Shown piece after piece: positions 55,860 to 64,000 of a DNA stretch of 64,000 bases. Numbering within the stretch: the stretch's first letter is position 1; the number at the start of each line of letters is the position of its first letter. The DNA is from an uncultured Bacteroidia bacterium (GTDB lineage: Bacteria > Bacteroidota > Bacteroidia > Bacteroidales > Prolixibacteraceae): NCBI GenBank assembly GCA_903918045.1, contig CAIXCY010000022.1:1-64000 (forward strand), read 5' to 3'. The notes beneath the pieces were generated by a model that did not search any database, was not told the DNA's origin, and saw nothing but the letters and a program-made list of their open reading frames with translations. The translations under genes were made by a program, and so were the position numbers.

Positions 55860-57383
55860 GTGAAGAAATTAATATTTATTATACTAATCATTTCTAATTG
55901 CTTTTTGTTCCATGGTGTTGTTTTAGCTCAGGATCAAAAGCCAGATGAAGAGGTGACCAAAATTAAATTCAATTTAAGTCTTCATAACGTTGTGGAACTT
56001 GCAATTGGACAATCATCTGCGGTAAAATACGTACAAAATACTAATGTCAATTATTTCTGGAGGTGGAAAAATTTTCAGAAAACATTTTTACCTAATTTGG
56101 TTGTATCCGGGACCTTACCAAATTTTAATCAGTCGACAATACCTGTTACTCAACCCGACGGAAGTATTGAATTTAAGGAAGTTTCCAACCTTATGGCATC
56201 TGCAAATCTCTCATTAAATCAGTCAATTCCGTTAACAGGCACATATATTTATGCTTCTACTTCAGCAAGCCGTGTTCAGGATTACTATAAAAAACAGACA
56301 AATTTTTCAGGAAATCCGATCTCATTTGGTTTTTATCAACCCATTTTTGCATATAATTGGATGAAATGGTCAAAAAAGACTGAGCCGATGATCTATAATG
56401 AGGCACAAAAGAATTTTATTCAATCAATTGAAGGAATTGCCTATACAGCGACATTACGATTTTTCAATTATTTAAGGATACAAACTGATTATAAGCTTGC
56501 TGAGAGTGCATTGAAAAACAGCAACGATAATCTTCGAATCGCTAAAACCAAGCAAAAACTGGGTCAGATCTCTGAAAACGATTTTTCGAGGATAGAACTT
56601 TCTGTGCTCAATGCCCAGAAGGCTTTAAATTCCGCTGGAATGGCATTAAAGAATTCTGATTTTGAACTTAAATCCTATGTTGGAATTGATCAGAATCAGG
56701 ATATTGAGTTACAAATGCCTCTGAATATTACGCTATTCGACATTGATTCAAAAAAAGCACTTGCTGAGGCTAAGATTAATCGCCCGGAAGCTGTAAATTT
56801 TGAGCGAAGGCTTATAAATGCTGACAGAGATCTGACGGCTGCCAAACGAGCAACAGGGTTAGCGGCAACCCTTTCAGGAAGTTATGGATTATCAAATAGT
56901 GCCGATTATATGGCTCAAATATACAAGTCACCAAACCGTTCACAGGTATTGCAATTGACGGTGAGCATTCCCATTTTGGATTGGGGACGTGCAGCTTCGG
57001 CAGTAAAAATGGCCGAATCACAACGTGACCTCGCCCAGTTTGATGTGCAAAAAGCAAAAGAAGATTTCGATCGAAGTGTAATTGTTCAGGTTGAACAATT
57101 TAGTCTCTTAAAGGGGCAGCTTGTAACTGCAAAAGAAGCAGATCGAGTTGCAGAAAACGGGTATAAAATAGCCTTAAAGAGATTTCAGAATGGAGAGATT
57201 AGTATTACGGATCTGAATATCGCTTTAGCCGAGCGTGAAAGTGCGAAGCGCGACTATATTGGATCTCTGTCTACTTATTGGCTGGCCTATTACAATCTTC
57301 GAATTCTGACACTTTATGATTTCGAAATCGATCAAAAGATAAAATATGACAATCCTATGCTTTTAAAAGGATCCGGCAAATGA
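55860..57383 (+). CDS. TolC family outer membrane efflux protein
   Basis: The protein has 507 residues, starting at a GTG after the adaptor gene with six bases between. The signal peptide ends near VVLAQ. Two related halves, each an OEP domain, carry the beta-barrel and long coiled-coil hairpin. The first half has SLHNVVELAIGQSSAVKYVQNTN and the second has QGEIS-type ends, here LGQISENDFSRIELSVLNAQKAL and RFQNGEISITDLNIALAERESAKRDYIGSLS. It is the outer-membrane exit duct for an efflux or type I export system with the adjacent adaptor. The inner-membrane pump must come from elsewhere. Confidence 0.92.
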   Translation: MKKLIFIILIISNCFLFHGVVLAQDQKPDEEVTKIKFNLSLHNVVELAIGQSSAVKYVQNTNVNYFWRWKNFQKTFLPNLVVSGTLPNFNQSTIPVTQPDGSIEFKEVSNLMASANLSLNQSIPLTGTYIYASTSASRVQDYYKKQTNFSGNPISFGFYQPIFAYNWMKWSKKTEPMIYNEAQKNFIQSIEGIAYTATLRFFNYLRIQTDYKLAESALKNSNDNLRIAKTKQKLGQISENDFSRIELSVLNAQKALNSAGMALKNSDFELKSYVGIDQNQDIELQMPLNITLFDIDSKKALAEAKINRPEAVNFERRLINADRDLTAAKRATGLAATLSGSYGLSNSADYMAQIYKSPNRSQVLQLTVSIPILDWGRAASAVKMAESQRDLAQFDVQKAKEDFDRSVIVQVEQFSLLKGQLVTAKEADRVAENGYKIALKRFQNGEISITDLNIALAERESAKRDYIGSLSTYWLAYYNLRILTLYDFEIDQKIKYDNPMLLKGSGK

Positions 57384-57453
57384 TTAATTATGCGTGTATT
57401 GATATTATTCTGTGATTACCTTTTTTGTTTGATTGAAACCTATAATTAACCTC

Positions 57454-58089
57454 ATGAACCAGATTTTTCGGATGTTTTTTATCATAATGGTAGCAGTACT
57501 TTTAGTATTTTGCAGCTCTTTAAAAGCCAAAAAATCACTTGAAGATCTCAGGACAGCCTTTAATAGTGAATCGACATCAGCAGAAAAATATGCAAAATTT
57601 GGGCAAGCTGCAATGAATGAAGGTTATGATACATTGGCGCAATTATTTATTGCAGTTTCAAAATCGGAGCGGATTCATGCCATGAATTTTGGGAAAGTTA
57701 TTGAGAAATTTGGTTTAGACTGTGGAACCCCCGAAATTGGTAATTTTGAAGTAAAGTCCACCATTGAGAATCTCAGGGCTGGAATAAGAACTGAAACATT
57801 TGAAATGCAAACTGTCTATCCTTCTTTTATTAGAACCGCCGAGAGAGAGAAGACAGCTGAAATTGCCAGGACTTTTACCTGGGCGAGCAATTGCGAAAAG
57901 AAGCATCTGAAGTTCTTTCGTAATGCTGCCATAATTATTGATAGAGGGAGCGAAAAAGGTATTCCTAACGTTTGGTTGGTTTGTTCCATTTGTGGGAATA
58001 TTTATAGCAGCATTGATTTACCTGTGAAGTGCGAATATTGCCTCACGAAACAAGAAAATTTCATAGGTTATTCCAGGAAATCTGAATAA
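57454..58089 (+). CDS. Exported rubrerythrin-like diiron protein
   Basis: The protein has about 211 residues from the ATG at 57454 (a TTG 21 bases upstream is rejected). It has a hydrophobic N-terminus with a cysteine near residue 20 (LVFC), so it is either lipidated or cleaved. The four-helix bundle keeps the diiron-type residues: NSESTSAEKYAKF, SKSERIHAMNFG (ExxH), TETFEMQTVYPSF and NCEKKHLKFF (ExxH). A C-terminal rubredoxin-like part has CSIC and CEYC. Rubrerythrins reduce hydrogen peroxide in anaerobes, usually in the cytosol, so an exported form is notable. Convergent with tpx. Confidence 0.85.
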   Translation: MNQIFRMFFIIMVAVLLVFCSSLKAKKSLEDLRTAFNSESTSAEKYAKFGQAAMNEGYDTLAQLFIAVSKSERIHAMNFGKVIEKFGLDCGTPEIGNFEVKSTIENLRAGIRTETFEMQTVYPSFIRTAEREKTAEIARTFTWASNCEKKHLKFFRNAAIIIDRGSEKGIPNVWLVCSICGNIYSSIDLPVKCEYCLTKQENFIGYSRKSE

Positions 58090-58144
58090 ATAAAGCCAGA
58101 ATATTTTGCCCTTTAAAATCAGGATAGGCTAAGGCAATCAATAA

Positions 58145-58185
58145 GAGCGCAAAAATCAAGGGGTAAGCATTTGATTCTTGCGCTC
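58145..58185. terminator. Hairpin between the rubrerythrin gene and tpx
   Basis: Arms 58145-58159 and 58171-58185 pair over 15 bases with one mismatch around an 11-base loop, between the convergent stops. No strong T tract follows on the plus strand. Confidence 0.6.
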
Positions 58186-58207
58186 GTTATAATCTGATAA
58201 ATATCTT

Positions 58208-58717
58208 TTAAAGTGACTTTACAACCTCCAGTGCAGCGTTATAATCCGGCTCATTCGTTACTTCAGGAACATATTCGATATACCGGACGATTCCTGATTT
58301 GTCAATAACAACTGTTCCGCGGGCAAGAAGGCGTAGTTCCTTAATAACATAGCCATATTTTTCTCCAAAGTCGAGGTCTTTATGGTCTGAGATTGTTTTA
58401 ATATTATCAAGGCCTTCAGCGGCGCAGAAGCGGCTTTGAGCAAATGGAAGGTCTACTGAAACAGACAATACAACCACCTCATTAAGATTATTTACTTCCG
58501 CATTGAATCTCCTGTTCTGGGCGGCGCAAACGCTAGTGTCAACCGATGGATACACCGCAATAATAATGGTTTTACCTGCGAAATCTGATAATTTTACTGG
58601 TGCAAGGCCTGCTCCAACTGCAATAAAATCCGGTGCTTTATCTCCAACTTTAATTTCATTCCCAAGAAGTGTTAACGGGTTGCCTGCGAATGTTACTTTA
58701 ACTGAACTCTCTTTCAT
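58208..58717 (-). CDS. tpx: Thiol peroxidase (Tpx)
   Basis: The protein has 169 residues and is an atypical 2-Cys peroxiredoxin that reduces lipid and alkyl hydroperoxides with thioredoxin. The peroxidatic cysteine is C64 in SVDTSVCAAQNRRF and the resolving cysteine is C98 in QSRFCAAEGL, as in E. coli Tpx (C61, C95). KVGDKAPDF and GTVVIDKSGIVRYIEYVPEVTNEPDYNAAL are also typical. Convergent with the rubrerythrin gene, a second peroxide-removing gene, which makes a small oxidative-defence cluster. Confidence 0.97.
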   Translation of the reverse strand: MKESSVKVTFAGNPLTLLGNEIKVGDKAPDFIAVGAGLAPVKLSDFAGKTIIIAVYPSVDTSVCAAQNRRFNAEVNNLNEVVVLSVSVDLPFAQSRFCAAEGLDNIKTISDHKDLDFGEKYGYVIKELRLLARGTVVIDKSGIVRYIEYVPEVTNEPDYNAALEVVKSL

Positions 58718-58892
58718 TTTTTACTTTTTAATGATTTTTTACTGATGTATTTATAAGTCGCACATTTATTGTGCTTAATATTTCGGTTTTGTGGGTGATC
58801 GTCCACTTTCACTAATTCAAATTATTACTCTCCTGCTGAAGAAACAAGTTGATGAATTAAAAGTTTGAGCGAGTCTTTATAATAAACAACTT

Positions 58893-59279
58893 CTATCCGT
58901 TTTTCGAAGTACTAGTCAGACTTTGAATGAAACGGAGGGCTACCTTTACTATTTTGGTTGAGTTTTTGGAGACAAGATTTGTTATCCCGTATTGTGCAAT
59001 AATTCCAGATATCCGGAGCAATGGATTTTTAGAGTTTCGTGTGATTAAAACACGTGAAAGATAGCCGGTTATAATACCGGCAGTTGTTTCAATCAATGGC
59101 TCTTTTAAGTCGGATAAAGTAAGAAATTCATTTATCGCTGCCCGAATAACATTTACAGGCTTGAGGCTTTCATAAGTCACAAAGAACTGGTCTCTAAGCA
59201 GTTTTTCTTCTGCTACCTGCCTGGTCTCAAGTTTTATTATGGCAACCCTAAGCGCTTCAACTGTTTTTATCTTTTGCAT
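58893..59279 (-). CDS. Hypothetical protein of the YtxH/holin-like envelope-stress group
   Basis: The protein has 128 residues that I do not recognise as a named family. It starts with a charged helix (QKIKTVEALRVAIIKLETRQVAEEKLLRDQF), and its middle IETTAGIITGYLSRVLI may be an amphipathic or short membrane segment. It follows the holin-like gene by 48 bases on the same strand, as the third gene of a YtxH-holin-hypothetical group that recurs in Bacteroidota. Location and function are unknown. Its residue pattern is that of a helical peripheral membrane protein. Confidence 0.7.
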   Translation of the reverse strand: MQKIKTVEALRVAIIKLETRQVAEEKLLRDQFFVTYESLKPVNVIRAAINEFLTLSDLKEPLIETTAGIITGYLSRVLITRNSKNPLLRISGIIAQYGITNLVSKNSTKIVKVALRFIQSLTSTSKNG

Positions 59280-59327
59280 ATGTCCTTGATAAATAATATA
59301 CGAAAATCAGAGGCTACTTAATTTTAG

Positions 59328-59690
59328 CTAATCTGCTGTGATTTGTTCATCCTGAAGAAGGATTTTGATCACAGAATTTCTCACTGTTCGTTTAATAAGG
59401 AAATTGCGAAGTAGATATACAATAAGTGCCACCACCCCATAGAATCCAGACAATGCAAAAAATCCAAGCCAGATTTTACCCAGGAGGTCACCAATGAATA
59501 GGGCTATTCCAATATTAAGATTAATAAAGAGTAACCCTAACAACATCAGAACTACAAAGCCCGAGACCAGGTTGGATACTATTTCGGCGATCTTGTCGGT
59601 CCCCTTTAATTTGAATAGTTGAAGTGTTGTTTTAATGTAGGCCTGACCGCGTTCCAATAAAGCCTCAACGGGAGTTATATTCTCTTCCAT
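59328..59690 (-). CDS. Phage-holin-like (DUF1469, YqjE-like) small membrane protein
   Basis: The protein has 120 residues and two hydrophobic stretches (FVVLMLLGLLFINLNIGIALF about residues 50-70, and LGFFALSGFYGVVALIVYLL about 75-100). Its N-terminal amphipathic helix (ALLERGQAYIKTTLQLFKLKG) and length match the holin superfamily III/YqjE group, which is membrane stress-related and not a phage lysis protein. No phage gene is nearby. It lies 47 bases after the YtxH gene. Function is inferred only from the family and context. Confidence 0.8.
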   Translation of the reverse strand: MEENITPVEALLERGQAYIKTTLQLFKLKGTDKIAEIVSNLVSGFVVLMLLGLLFINLNIGIALFIGDLLGKIWLGFFALSGFYGVVALIVYLLRNFLIKRTVRNSVIKILLQDEQITAD

Positions 59691-59737
59691 TTAATATTTT
59701 TAGTGAGCTTCGAAATTCTGATGATCACAATAGGACA

Positions 59738-59992
59738 CTATTTATCAAGGTGAGCCTCTAAATTCTCTTTAGACGCTTCCTCTTTAGCATCCTTTAGCGC
59801 TGATTCGAATTTTTCTGTTACTTCTGACAGAAAATTTTTCACTGTTTCTTCGAGATCTTCCACCAGGTCTTTTCCCTTTTTGGCAACTTTTTTACGTGTT
59901 TCACACCCCTTGTCGGGCGCAAAAAGAACTCCTAATAAGGCTCCGGCGGTAACCCCTGCCAGAATGCCTAATAACACTTTTCCAGTACTCAT
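59738..59992 (-). CDS. YtxH-domain protein
   Basis: The protein has 84 residues. An N-terminal glycine-rich membrane segment (GKVLLGILAGVTAGALLGVLFAPDKGCETRKK) carries the YtxH LFAP.kG motif, followed by an acidic/basic helix (DLVEDLEETVKNFLSEVTEKFE). YtxH proteins are general-stress proteins in Firmicutes and are common in Bacteroidota ahead of a holin-like gene, the order seen here. It is likely the first gene of this three-gene unit. Function is unknown. Confidence 0.85.
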   Translation of the reverse strand: MSTGKVLLGILAGVTAGALLGVLFAPDKGCETRKKVAKKGKDLVEDLEETVKNFLSEVTEKFESALKDAKEEASKENLEAHLDK

Positions 59993-60187
59993 AACATCAA
60001 ATTTTTAATAGCTAATTATAACCAATTAACACATTAATTAATAGAGCATTAAATTGCATTATATTTTATATATGCTCCTTTCAAATATACGAAATATTAG
60101 ATAAATAAGTTGCAGGAATAATCCAATTTATTTGAGTTTATCATATCTGGATAAATTACTTTTTAAGTCAGAGAAATCGGGATTATA

Positions 60188-60199
60188 TGTTGTACAACA
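60188..60199. promoter_or_regulatory. Palindrome upstream of araR
   Basis: TGTTGTACAACA is a perfect 12-base palindrome 59 bases before the chosen araR start. A TAAATTTG -7 element (60239-60246) lies between. It could be an operator for AraR or another regulator; it also shares the TTGTACAA core with the sites at 4332-4371. Confidence 0.4.
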
Positions 60200-60258
60200 G
60201 TTTATACCCAAAATTAATACAAGTAAATAATACTTTTATAAATTTGCATCAAATTAAC

Positions 60259-60981
60259 ATGGACAAGATGGAGGGTGAGAATGCTATAAGGATGCTGAGC
60301 GAACTCTATAAACAGTACCCAAAACATTATATTGCAGTAGATTGCTCGATTTTCGGATATGAAGATGGAGAGCTAAAGTTACTACTATATCCCCGTGGAT
60401 TTGAGCCTGCACAAGGTAAGTGGTCTTTAATGGGAGGATTCGTTCAGGAGGATGAATCGGTAGAAGAGGCTGCAGGGAGGGTACTTCTTCAAACTACAGG
60501 CTTGAAAGATATATTTTTGGAACAAGGGAAAGCATTTTCCAAACCTGACAGAGATCCAGGGGCAAGGGTGATAAGCATGACCTTTGTGGCTCTCATCCGG
60601 ATAGATATTCATGACAAGGATTTGGTCCGTGAGAGTGGTGCCCACTGGTGGCCTGTAACAAAATTGCCTGCTTTGATCTTTGATCATGAAGAGATTGTAA
60701 AAAACAGCCTGGATTTGTTACAGCAGGAAGCAAGTATCGATCTGATCGGAAAGGATTTACTTCCAGAAATGTTTACCTTAATGCAACTTAGAAGCCTCTA
60801 TGAAGCGATCTTCCAAAAATCGTTTGATCCGGGAAATTTCCGAAAAAAAGTGCTATCGGTAGGAATCCTCGAACGACTAAATGTGAAAAACACCAAGGAA
60901 TCTAAAAAAGGGGCATTCTATTATCAATTTAAAAGTGGAGATAGCGGTTTGCGAAGTGAAAGAATTGTCAAGTTTCCCTGA
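60259..60981 (+). CDS. araR: AraR-like Nudix-domain transcriptional regulator of arabinose use
   Basis: The protein has about 240 residues from the ATG at 60259. The N-terminal Nudix fold (about residues 20-150) is followed by a winged helix-turn-helix (about 165-235; LRSLYEAIFQKSFDPGNFRKKVLSVGILERL). In the Nudix box the residues that bind metal are replaced: E66 stays, but the three other glutamates read V75, Q78 and T79, so hydrolysis is unlikely and the domain should sense a ligand. In Bacteroides such proteins are the arabinose regulator AraR, and araA follows directly, 71 bases downstream. It probably represses or activates the operon depending on L-arabinose. Confidence 0.88.
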   Translation: MDKMEGENAIRMLSELYKQYPKHYIAVDCSIFGYEDGELKLLLYPRGFEPAQGKWSLMGGFVQEDESVEEAAGRVLLQTTGLKDIFLEQGKAFSKPDRDPGARVISMTFVALIRIDIHDKDLVRESGAHWWPVTKLPALIFDHEEIVKNSLDLLQQEASIDLIGKDLLPEMFTLMQLRSLYEAIFQKSFDPGNFRKKVLSVGILERLNVKNTKESKKGAFYYQFKSGDSGLRSERIVKFP

Positions 60982-61052
60982 CGGCGAATTAATAAGAGTA
61001 AATATTACCTTAATAAATATAAAATTAACACAAATAATTAATTTATTGAATC

Positions 61053-62564
61053 ATGGCAAATACATCTTTGAATCAGTTTGAAATCTGGTTTGTAACAGGA
61101 GCACAGCTGCTGTATGGAGGTGATGCGGTCGTAAAAGTTGACGCACACTCAAATGAAATGGTAAAGGGGTTGAACGAATCGGGCAATTTGCCTGTAAAAG
61201 TTGTTTATAAAGGGACTGCTAATTCGTCGTCTGAAATTGCAGAAATAATGCGGGCTGCAAACGGAGATACGAATTGTATTGGTTTAATTACCTGGATGCA
61301 TACTTTTTCACCTGCTAAAATGTGGATTCATGGGTTGATGGATTATAAAAAACCATTAATGCACCTTCATACACAATTCAACGAACAAATTCCATGGTCA
61401 GATATAGACATGGACTTTATGAACCTGAATCAATCGGCACATGGCGACCGTGAGTTTGGATTTATTACCAGTCGTTTACGCAAACCGCGTAAAATAGTTG
61501 TGGGTTACTGGAAGGATAAATCGACCCAGGAAAAAATCGCTTCCTGGATGCGCGTTTGTGCCGGTTGGGCTGATTCACAAAACATGCTTATTATCCGTTT
61601 CGGTGACAACATGAACAATGTGGCTGTAACTGATGGTGACAAAGTAGAGGCTGAAATCCGTTTGGGATACCACGTTGACAATGCACCAATCGCAAAACTG
61701 GTTCCTTATGTGGAGGCTGTTACCGAAGCAGAAATGGATGCATTAGTTGCTGAATACGAAAAACTGTATGACTTTGCCGAAGATTGTAAGAAGGGTTCGG
61801 AAAAACACCTTTCCGTACGTCAGGCCGCCGCTCAGGAAATTGGATTACGGCGGTTCTTGCAAGATAAAAAGGCGACGGCTTTCACTACCAGCTTCAACGA
61901 ATTGGAAGGAATGTCTCAATTGATGGGTTTTGCTTCCCAACGGTTGATGGCCGAAGGTTTTGGGTTTGGTGCTGAGGGTGACTGGAAAACTGCCGCCCTA
62001 ACTCGTACGATGTGGGTCATGGCTCAAGGTTTACCAGGTGGATGTTCCTTCCTTGAGGATTATGTATTGAACTTTGACGGAGCAAACAGTTCAATTCTTC
62101 AGTCACATATGTTGGAAATCAACCCTGAAATTGCAGCAAATAAACCGCGTATTGAGGTTCATTTTTTGGGAATTGGGGATGCAGGTGTATGTGCCCGCTT
62201 AATATTCCAGGCGCACGAAGGTGAAGGTATTGCTGCCACTATTGTCGATATGGGCAACCGTTTCCGCATGATTGTTAATGAAGTAGAGGTGATAAAACCA
62301 GAAGCATTGCCTAAATTGCCTGTTGCATGTGCTTTGTGGAAACCAATGCCGAACCTTGAGATAGGTGCAGGTGCCTGGATTACTGCAGGTGGAACTCACC
62401 ACTCGAGTTTCTCGTTCTCCATCACTACTGAGATGATGGAAGATTACGCAGAAATTGCTGACATCGAAATGTTGATTATAGATAAAGAGACCAACATAAG
62501 AGAATTCAAACAAACTATACGTAATAACGAAGTTTATTATCTGTTGAATAAGGCACTTAGGTAA
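61053..62564 (+). CDS. araA: L-arabinose isomerase
   Basis: The protein has 503 residues, the standard length. It converts L-arabinose to L-ribulose with a manganese ion. Motifs are the N-terminal EIWFVTGAQLLYGGDAV, the substrate region LITWMHTFSPAKMWIHGLMD, HLHTQFNEQIPWSDIDMDFMNLNQSAHGDREFGF, the acidic segment FGAEGDWKTAALTRTMW and SFLEDYVLNFDG with metal-ligand glutamates, then GGTHHSSFS near residue 450. It sits between araR and a sodium/solute symporter gene. araB and araD are not in the window and would lie beyond the right edge or elsewhere. Confidence 0.97.
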   Translation: MANTSLNQFEIWFVTGAQLLYGGDAVVKVDAHSNEMVKGLNESGNLPVKVVYKGTANSSSEIAEIMRAANGDTNCIGLITWMHTFSPAKMWIHGLMDYKKPLMHLHTQFNEQIPWSDIDMDFMNLNQSAHGDREFGFITSRLRKPRKIVVGYWKDKSTQEKIASWMRVCAGWADSQNMLIIRFGDNMNNVAVTDGDKVEAEIRLGYHVDNAPIAKLVPYVEAVTEAEMDALVAEYEKLYDFAEDCKKGSEKHLSVRQAAAQEIGLRRFLQDKKATAFTTSFNELEGMSQLMGFASQRLMAEGFGFGAEGDWKTAALTRTMWVMAQGLPGGCSFLEDYVLNFDGANSSILQSHMLEINPEIAANKPRIEVHFLGIGDAGVCARLIFQAHEGEGIAATIVDMGNRFRMIVNEVEVIKPEALPKLPVACALWKPMPNLEIGAGAWITAGGTHHSSFSFSITTEMMEDYAEIADIEMLIIDKETNIREFKQTIRNNEVYYLLNKALR

Positions 62565-62682
62565 TTCACAATTTGGGATGTTTTTGCAAATTCGATGTTT
62601 GAAGCTGTAGTGGATTGTTTTTACGATATAGCGGAAGATTTATACAAAGCAATTTTAAATCAAATTAACCTAGCAAAAAATT

Positions 62683-64000
62683 ATGAATTGGAGTTCACAT
62701 GAATTTATTTGGCTCGACTGGACAATTATGGCTGTCGGAATTTTTGCCGTTGCGTGGGCCGTCTGGCGTTCGATTCAAAAACACAAACGTTTGCAACAGG
62801 GAGCCGATAGCGAGGATTACCTTTTCGGGAAAGGGGAACCATGGTATATCATTGGTGCGGCAATCTTTGCTGCAAATATCGGCTCTGAACACCTTGTTGG
62901 GCTTGCCGGCACAGGTGCAAAGGCAGGAGTAGGAATGGCGCACTGGGAAATGCAAGGCTGGATGATTCTCATTCTGGGGTGGCTTTTTGTGCCGTTCTAT
63001 CAACTTATGAACATTAAGTTGGGAAAAATTATTACAATGCCTGACTTTCTCAAAAATCGGTACACACCTGCAACCGGATCGTGGTTGTCTATCATCACCC
63101 TTATAGCCTACGTATTGACCAAAGTGAGTGTAACAGCGTTTACCGGTGGCATCTTTATGGAGAGCCTTCTTGGGTTGCCTTTTTGGTACGGAGCTATCGG
63201 ATTGATCGTAATAACGGGGATCTTTACCGTATTGGGAGGCATGAAGGGTGTAATGACACTTTCGGCAATTCAAACCCCTATACTTATTATCGGCTCATTC
63301 CTAGTGCTATTTCTGGGATTGGCGGCACTTGGAGACGGCAGTATTGCTCACGGTTGGACTGCGATGATCGACTATTCCAAAACGCTAAACGTAGGAAAAG
63401 ACGGTCTTGCTCACGGCACAAACCACATGTTCCATTTAGAGACAGGGGATCCGATGTACGATGACTATCCTGGATTTTGGGTTTTTATTGGAGCCACAAT
63501 TATCGGCTTTTGGTATTGGGCGACTGACCAACACATCGTTCAGCGCGTACTCGGACAACGCAAAGGTGAGCCTAGCGATGTAGTGATGATGCGTGCCCGA
63601 AGAGGTACTATCGCTGCAGGTTATTTCAAATTATTACCAGTATTTATGTTCCTTATACCCGGCATGATAGCAGCTGCATTGGCGGCGCGTCCCGGGAGCG
63701 GCTTTACGTTGGAAAACCCCGATACCGCCTTTGGCTCAATGGTAAAGTTTGTATTGCCCGCCGGAGTGAAAGGTATTGTAACCATTGGCTTTATATCCGC
63801 TTTGGTTGCGTCTTTGGCGGCATTCTTCAACTCTTGCGCGACACTTTATACCGAAGACTTTTATAAGCCAATGTTCAAAAATAAAAGCGAGGCTACCTAT
63901 GTATTGACAGGTCGTCTTGCAACTGTTGTAGTTGTGATACTTGGTATTGCATGGATACCTGTCATGATGAGTCTCGGAAGCCTTTATTCCTATCTGCAAG
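62683..64000 (+). CDS. Sodium/solute symporter (SSS/SGLT family), partial, runs off right edge
   Basis: The frame from the ATG at 62683 stays open for 439 codons to the window edge. It begins MNWSSHEFIWLDWTIMAVGI and has SGLT-type membrane segments. The sugar-transporter hallmarks are DYLFGKGEPWYIIGAAIFAANIGSEHLVGLAGTGAK (the Na+ site 2 region), then TDQHIVQRVLGQRKGEPSDV and GFISALVASLAAFFNSCATLYTEDFY. Its place 118 bases after araA suggests sodium-coupled L-arabinose uptake (AraT-like). At least eight membrane segments are visible; the remaining C-terminal part is cut off. Confidence 0.9.
   Translation, partial: MNWSSHEFIWLDWTIMAVGIFAVAWAVWRSIQKHKRLQQGADSEDYLFGKGEPWYIIGAAIFAANIGSEHLVGLAGTGAKAGVGMAHWEMQGWMILILGWLFVPFYQLMNIKLGKIITMPDFLKNRYTPATGSWLSIITLIAYVLTKVSVTAFTGGIFMESLLGLPFWYGAIGLIVITGIFTVLGGMKGVMTLSAIQTPILIIGSFLVLFLGLAALGDGSIAHGWTAMIDYSKTLNVGKDGLAHGTNHMFHLETGDPMYDDYPGFWVFIGATIIGFWYWATDQHIVQRVLGQRKGEPSDVVMMRARRGTIAAGYFKLLPVFMFLIPGMIAAALAARPGSGFTLENPDTAFGSMVKFVLPAGVKGIVTIGFISALVASLAAFFNSCATLYTEDFYKPMFKNKSEATYVLTGRLATVVVVILGIAWIPVMMSLGSLYSYLQ

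Noticed and set aside
59328-59690. Holin-like gene as a sign of a prophage
   Set aside because: No capsid, tail, integrase or lysin gene is nearby; the YtxH-holin-hypothetical order is a usual chromosomal group.

Overview
The window is a piece of a bacterial chromosome from the phylum Bacteroidota, most likely a Bacteroidales or Marinilabiliales-type fermentative or microaerotolerant lineage. The evidence is promoter elements of the Bacteroidota type (TTTG, a 16-19 nt gap, then TAnnTTTG), families nearly confined to this phylum (DUF4292, DUF3098, a Nudix-type AraR), the gene order ybeY-mnmG-apt-uvrC, many lipoproteins, and few Shine-Dalgarno sequences. Rubrerythrin and thiol peroxidase point to an oxygen-sensitive lifestyle. 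No plasmid, phage, insertion sequence, CRISPR array or rRNA was seen.

Layout. 1-4.3 kb: a DoxX/TIM-barrel fusion cut by the left edge, a frameshifted PQQ beta-propeller gene, a HAD phosphatase and an AAA ATPase. 4.5-12.7 kb: an FAD oxidoreductase, cobalamin-dependent methionine synthase (metH), a folate cluster (folM-like SDR, folB, folK), YceI and a Crp/Fnr regulator. 12.8-18.8 kb: an envelope block on the minus strand (EnvC-like protein, DUF4292 lipoprotein, TPR lipoprotein, dut, flippase). 19-21.5 kb: glutaminyl cyclase, ruvB and a lone receiver protein. 21.5-22.1 kb: a gene-free, very T-rich stretch. 22-28.9 kb: rpiB, an RsbW-like ATPase, ybeY, mnmG, apt, uvrC and lplA. 29.6 kb: initiator tRNA-Met. 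30-35 kb: a sugar isomerase-like protein, alpha-glucan phosphorylase, a LytTR regulator and tsaB. 35-47 kb: a surface polysaccharide locus. 47-53.3 kb: YfhO, ftsX, DUF3098, truB, queA and efp. 53.6-60 kb: a TSUP transporter, half an efflux system, an exported rubrerythrin, tpx and a YtxH/holin-like group. 60-64 kb: an L-arabinose group (araR, araA, sodium/solute symporter cut by the right edge).

The most notable architecture lies around 21.6-22.1 kb. Genes to the left lie mainly on the minus strand and genes to the right mainly on the plus strand. Base composition changes strand bias at about 21.6 kb: 212 T, 82 A, 43 G and 23 C in 21661-22020. A perfect parS palindrome lies at 25532-25547 and a near-perfect one at 18878-18893. 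Together these suggest a chromosomal replication-origin region, although I found no cluster of DnaA boxes.

The polysaccharide locus carries four of the five enzymes of the UDP-2,3-diacetamido-mannuronate (WbpA/B/E/D/I) pathway, together with glycosyltransferases, methyltransferases and a flippase. The envelope is therefore likely decorated with a di-N-acetylated uronic acid. Functions are assigned by reading motifs in the translated sequence; no database search was run.
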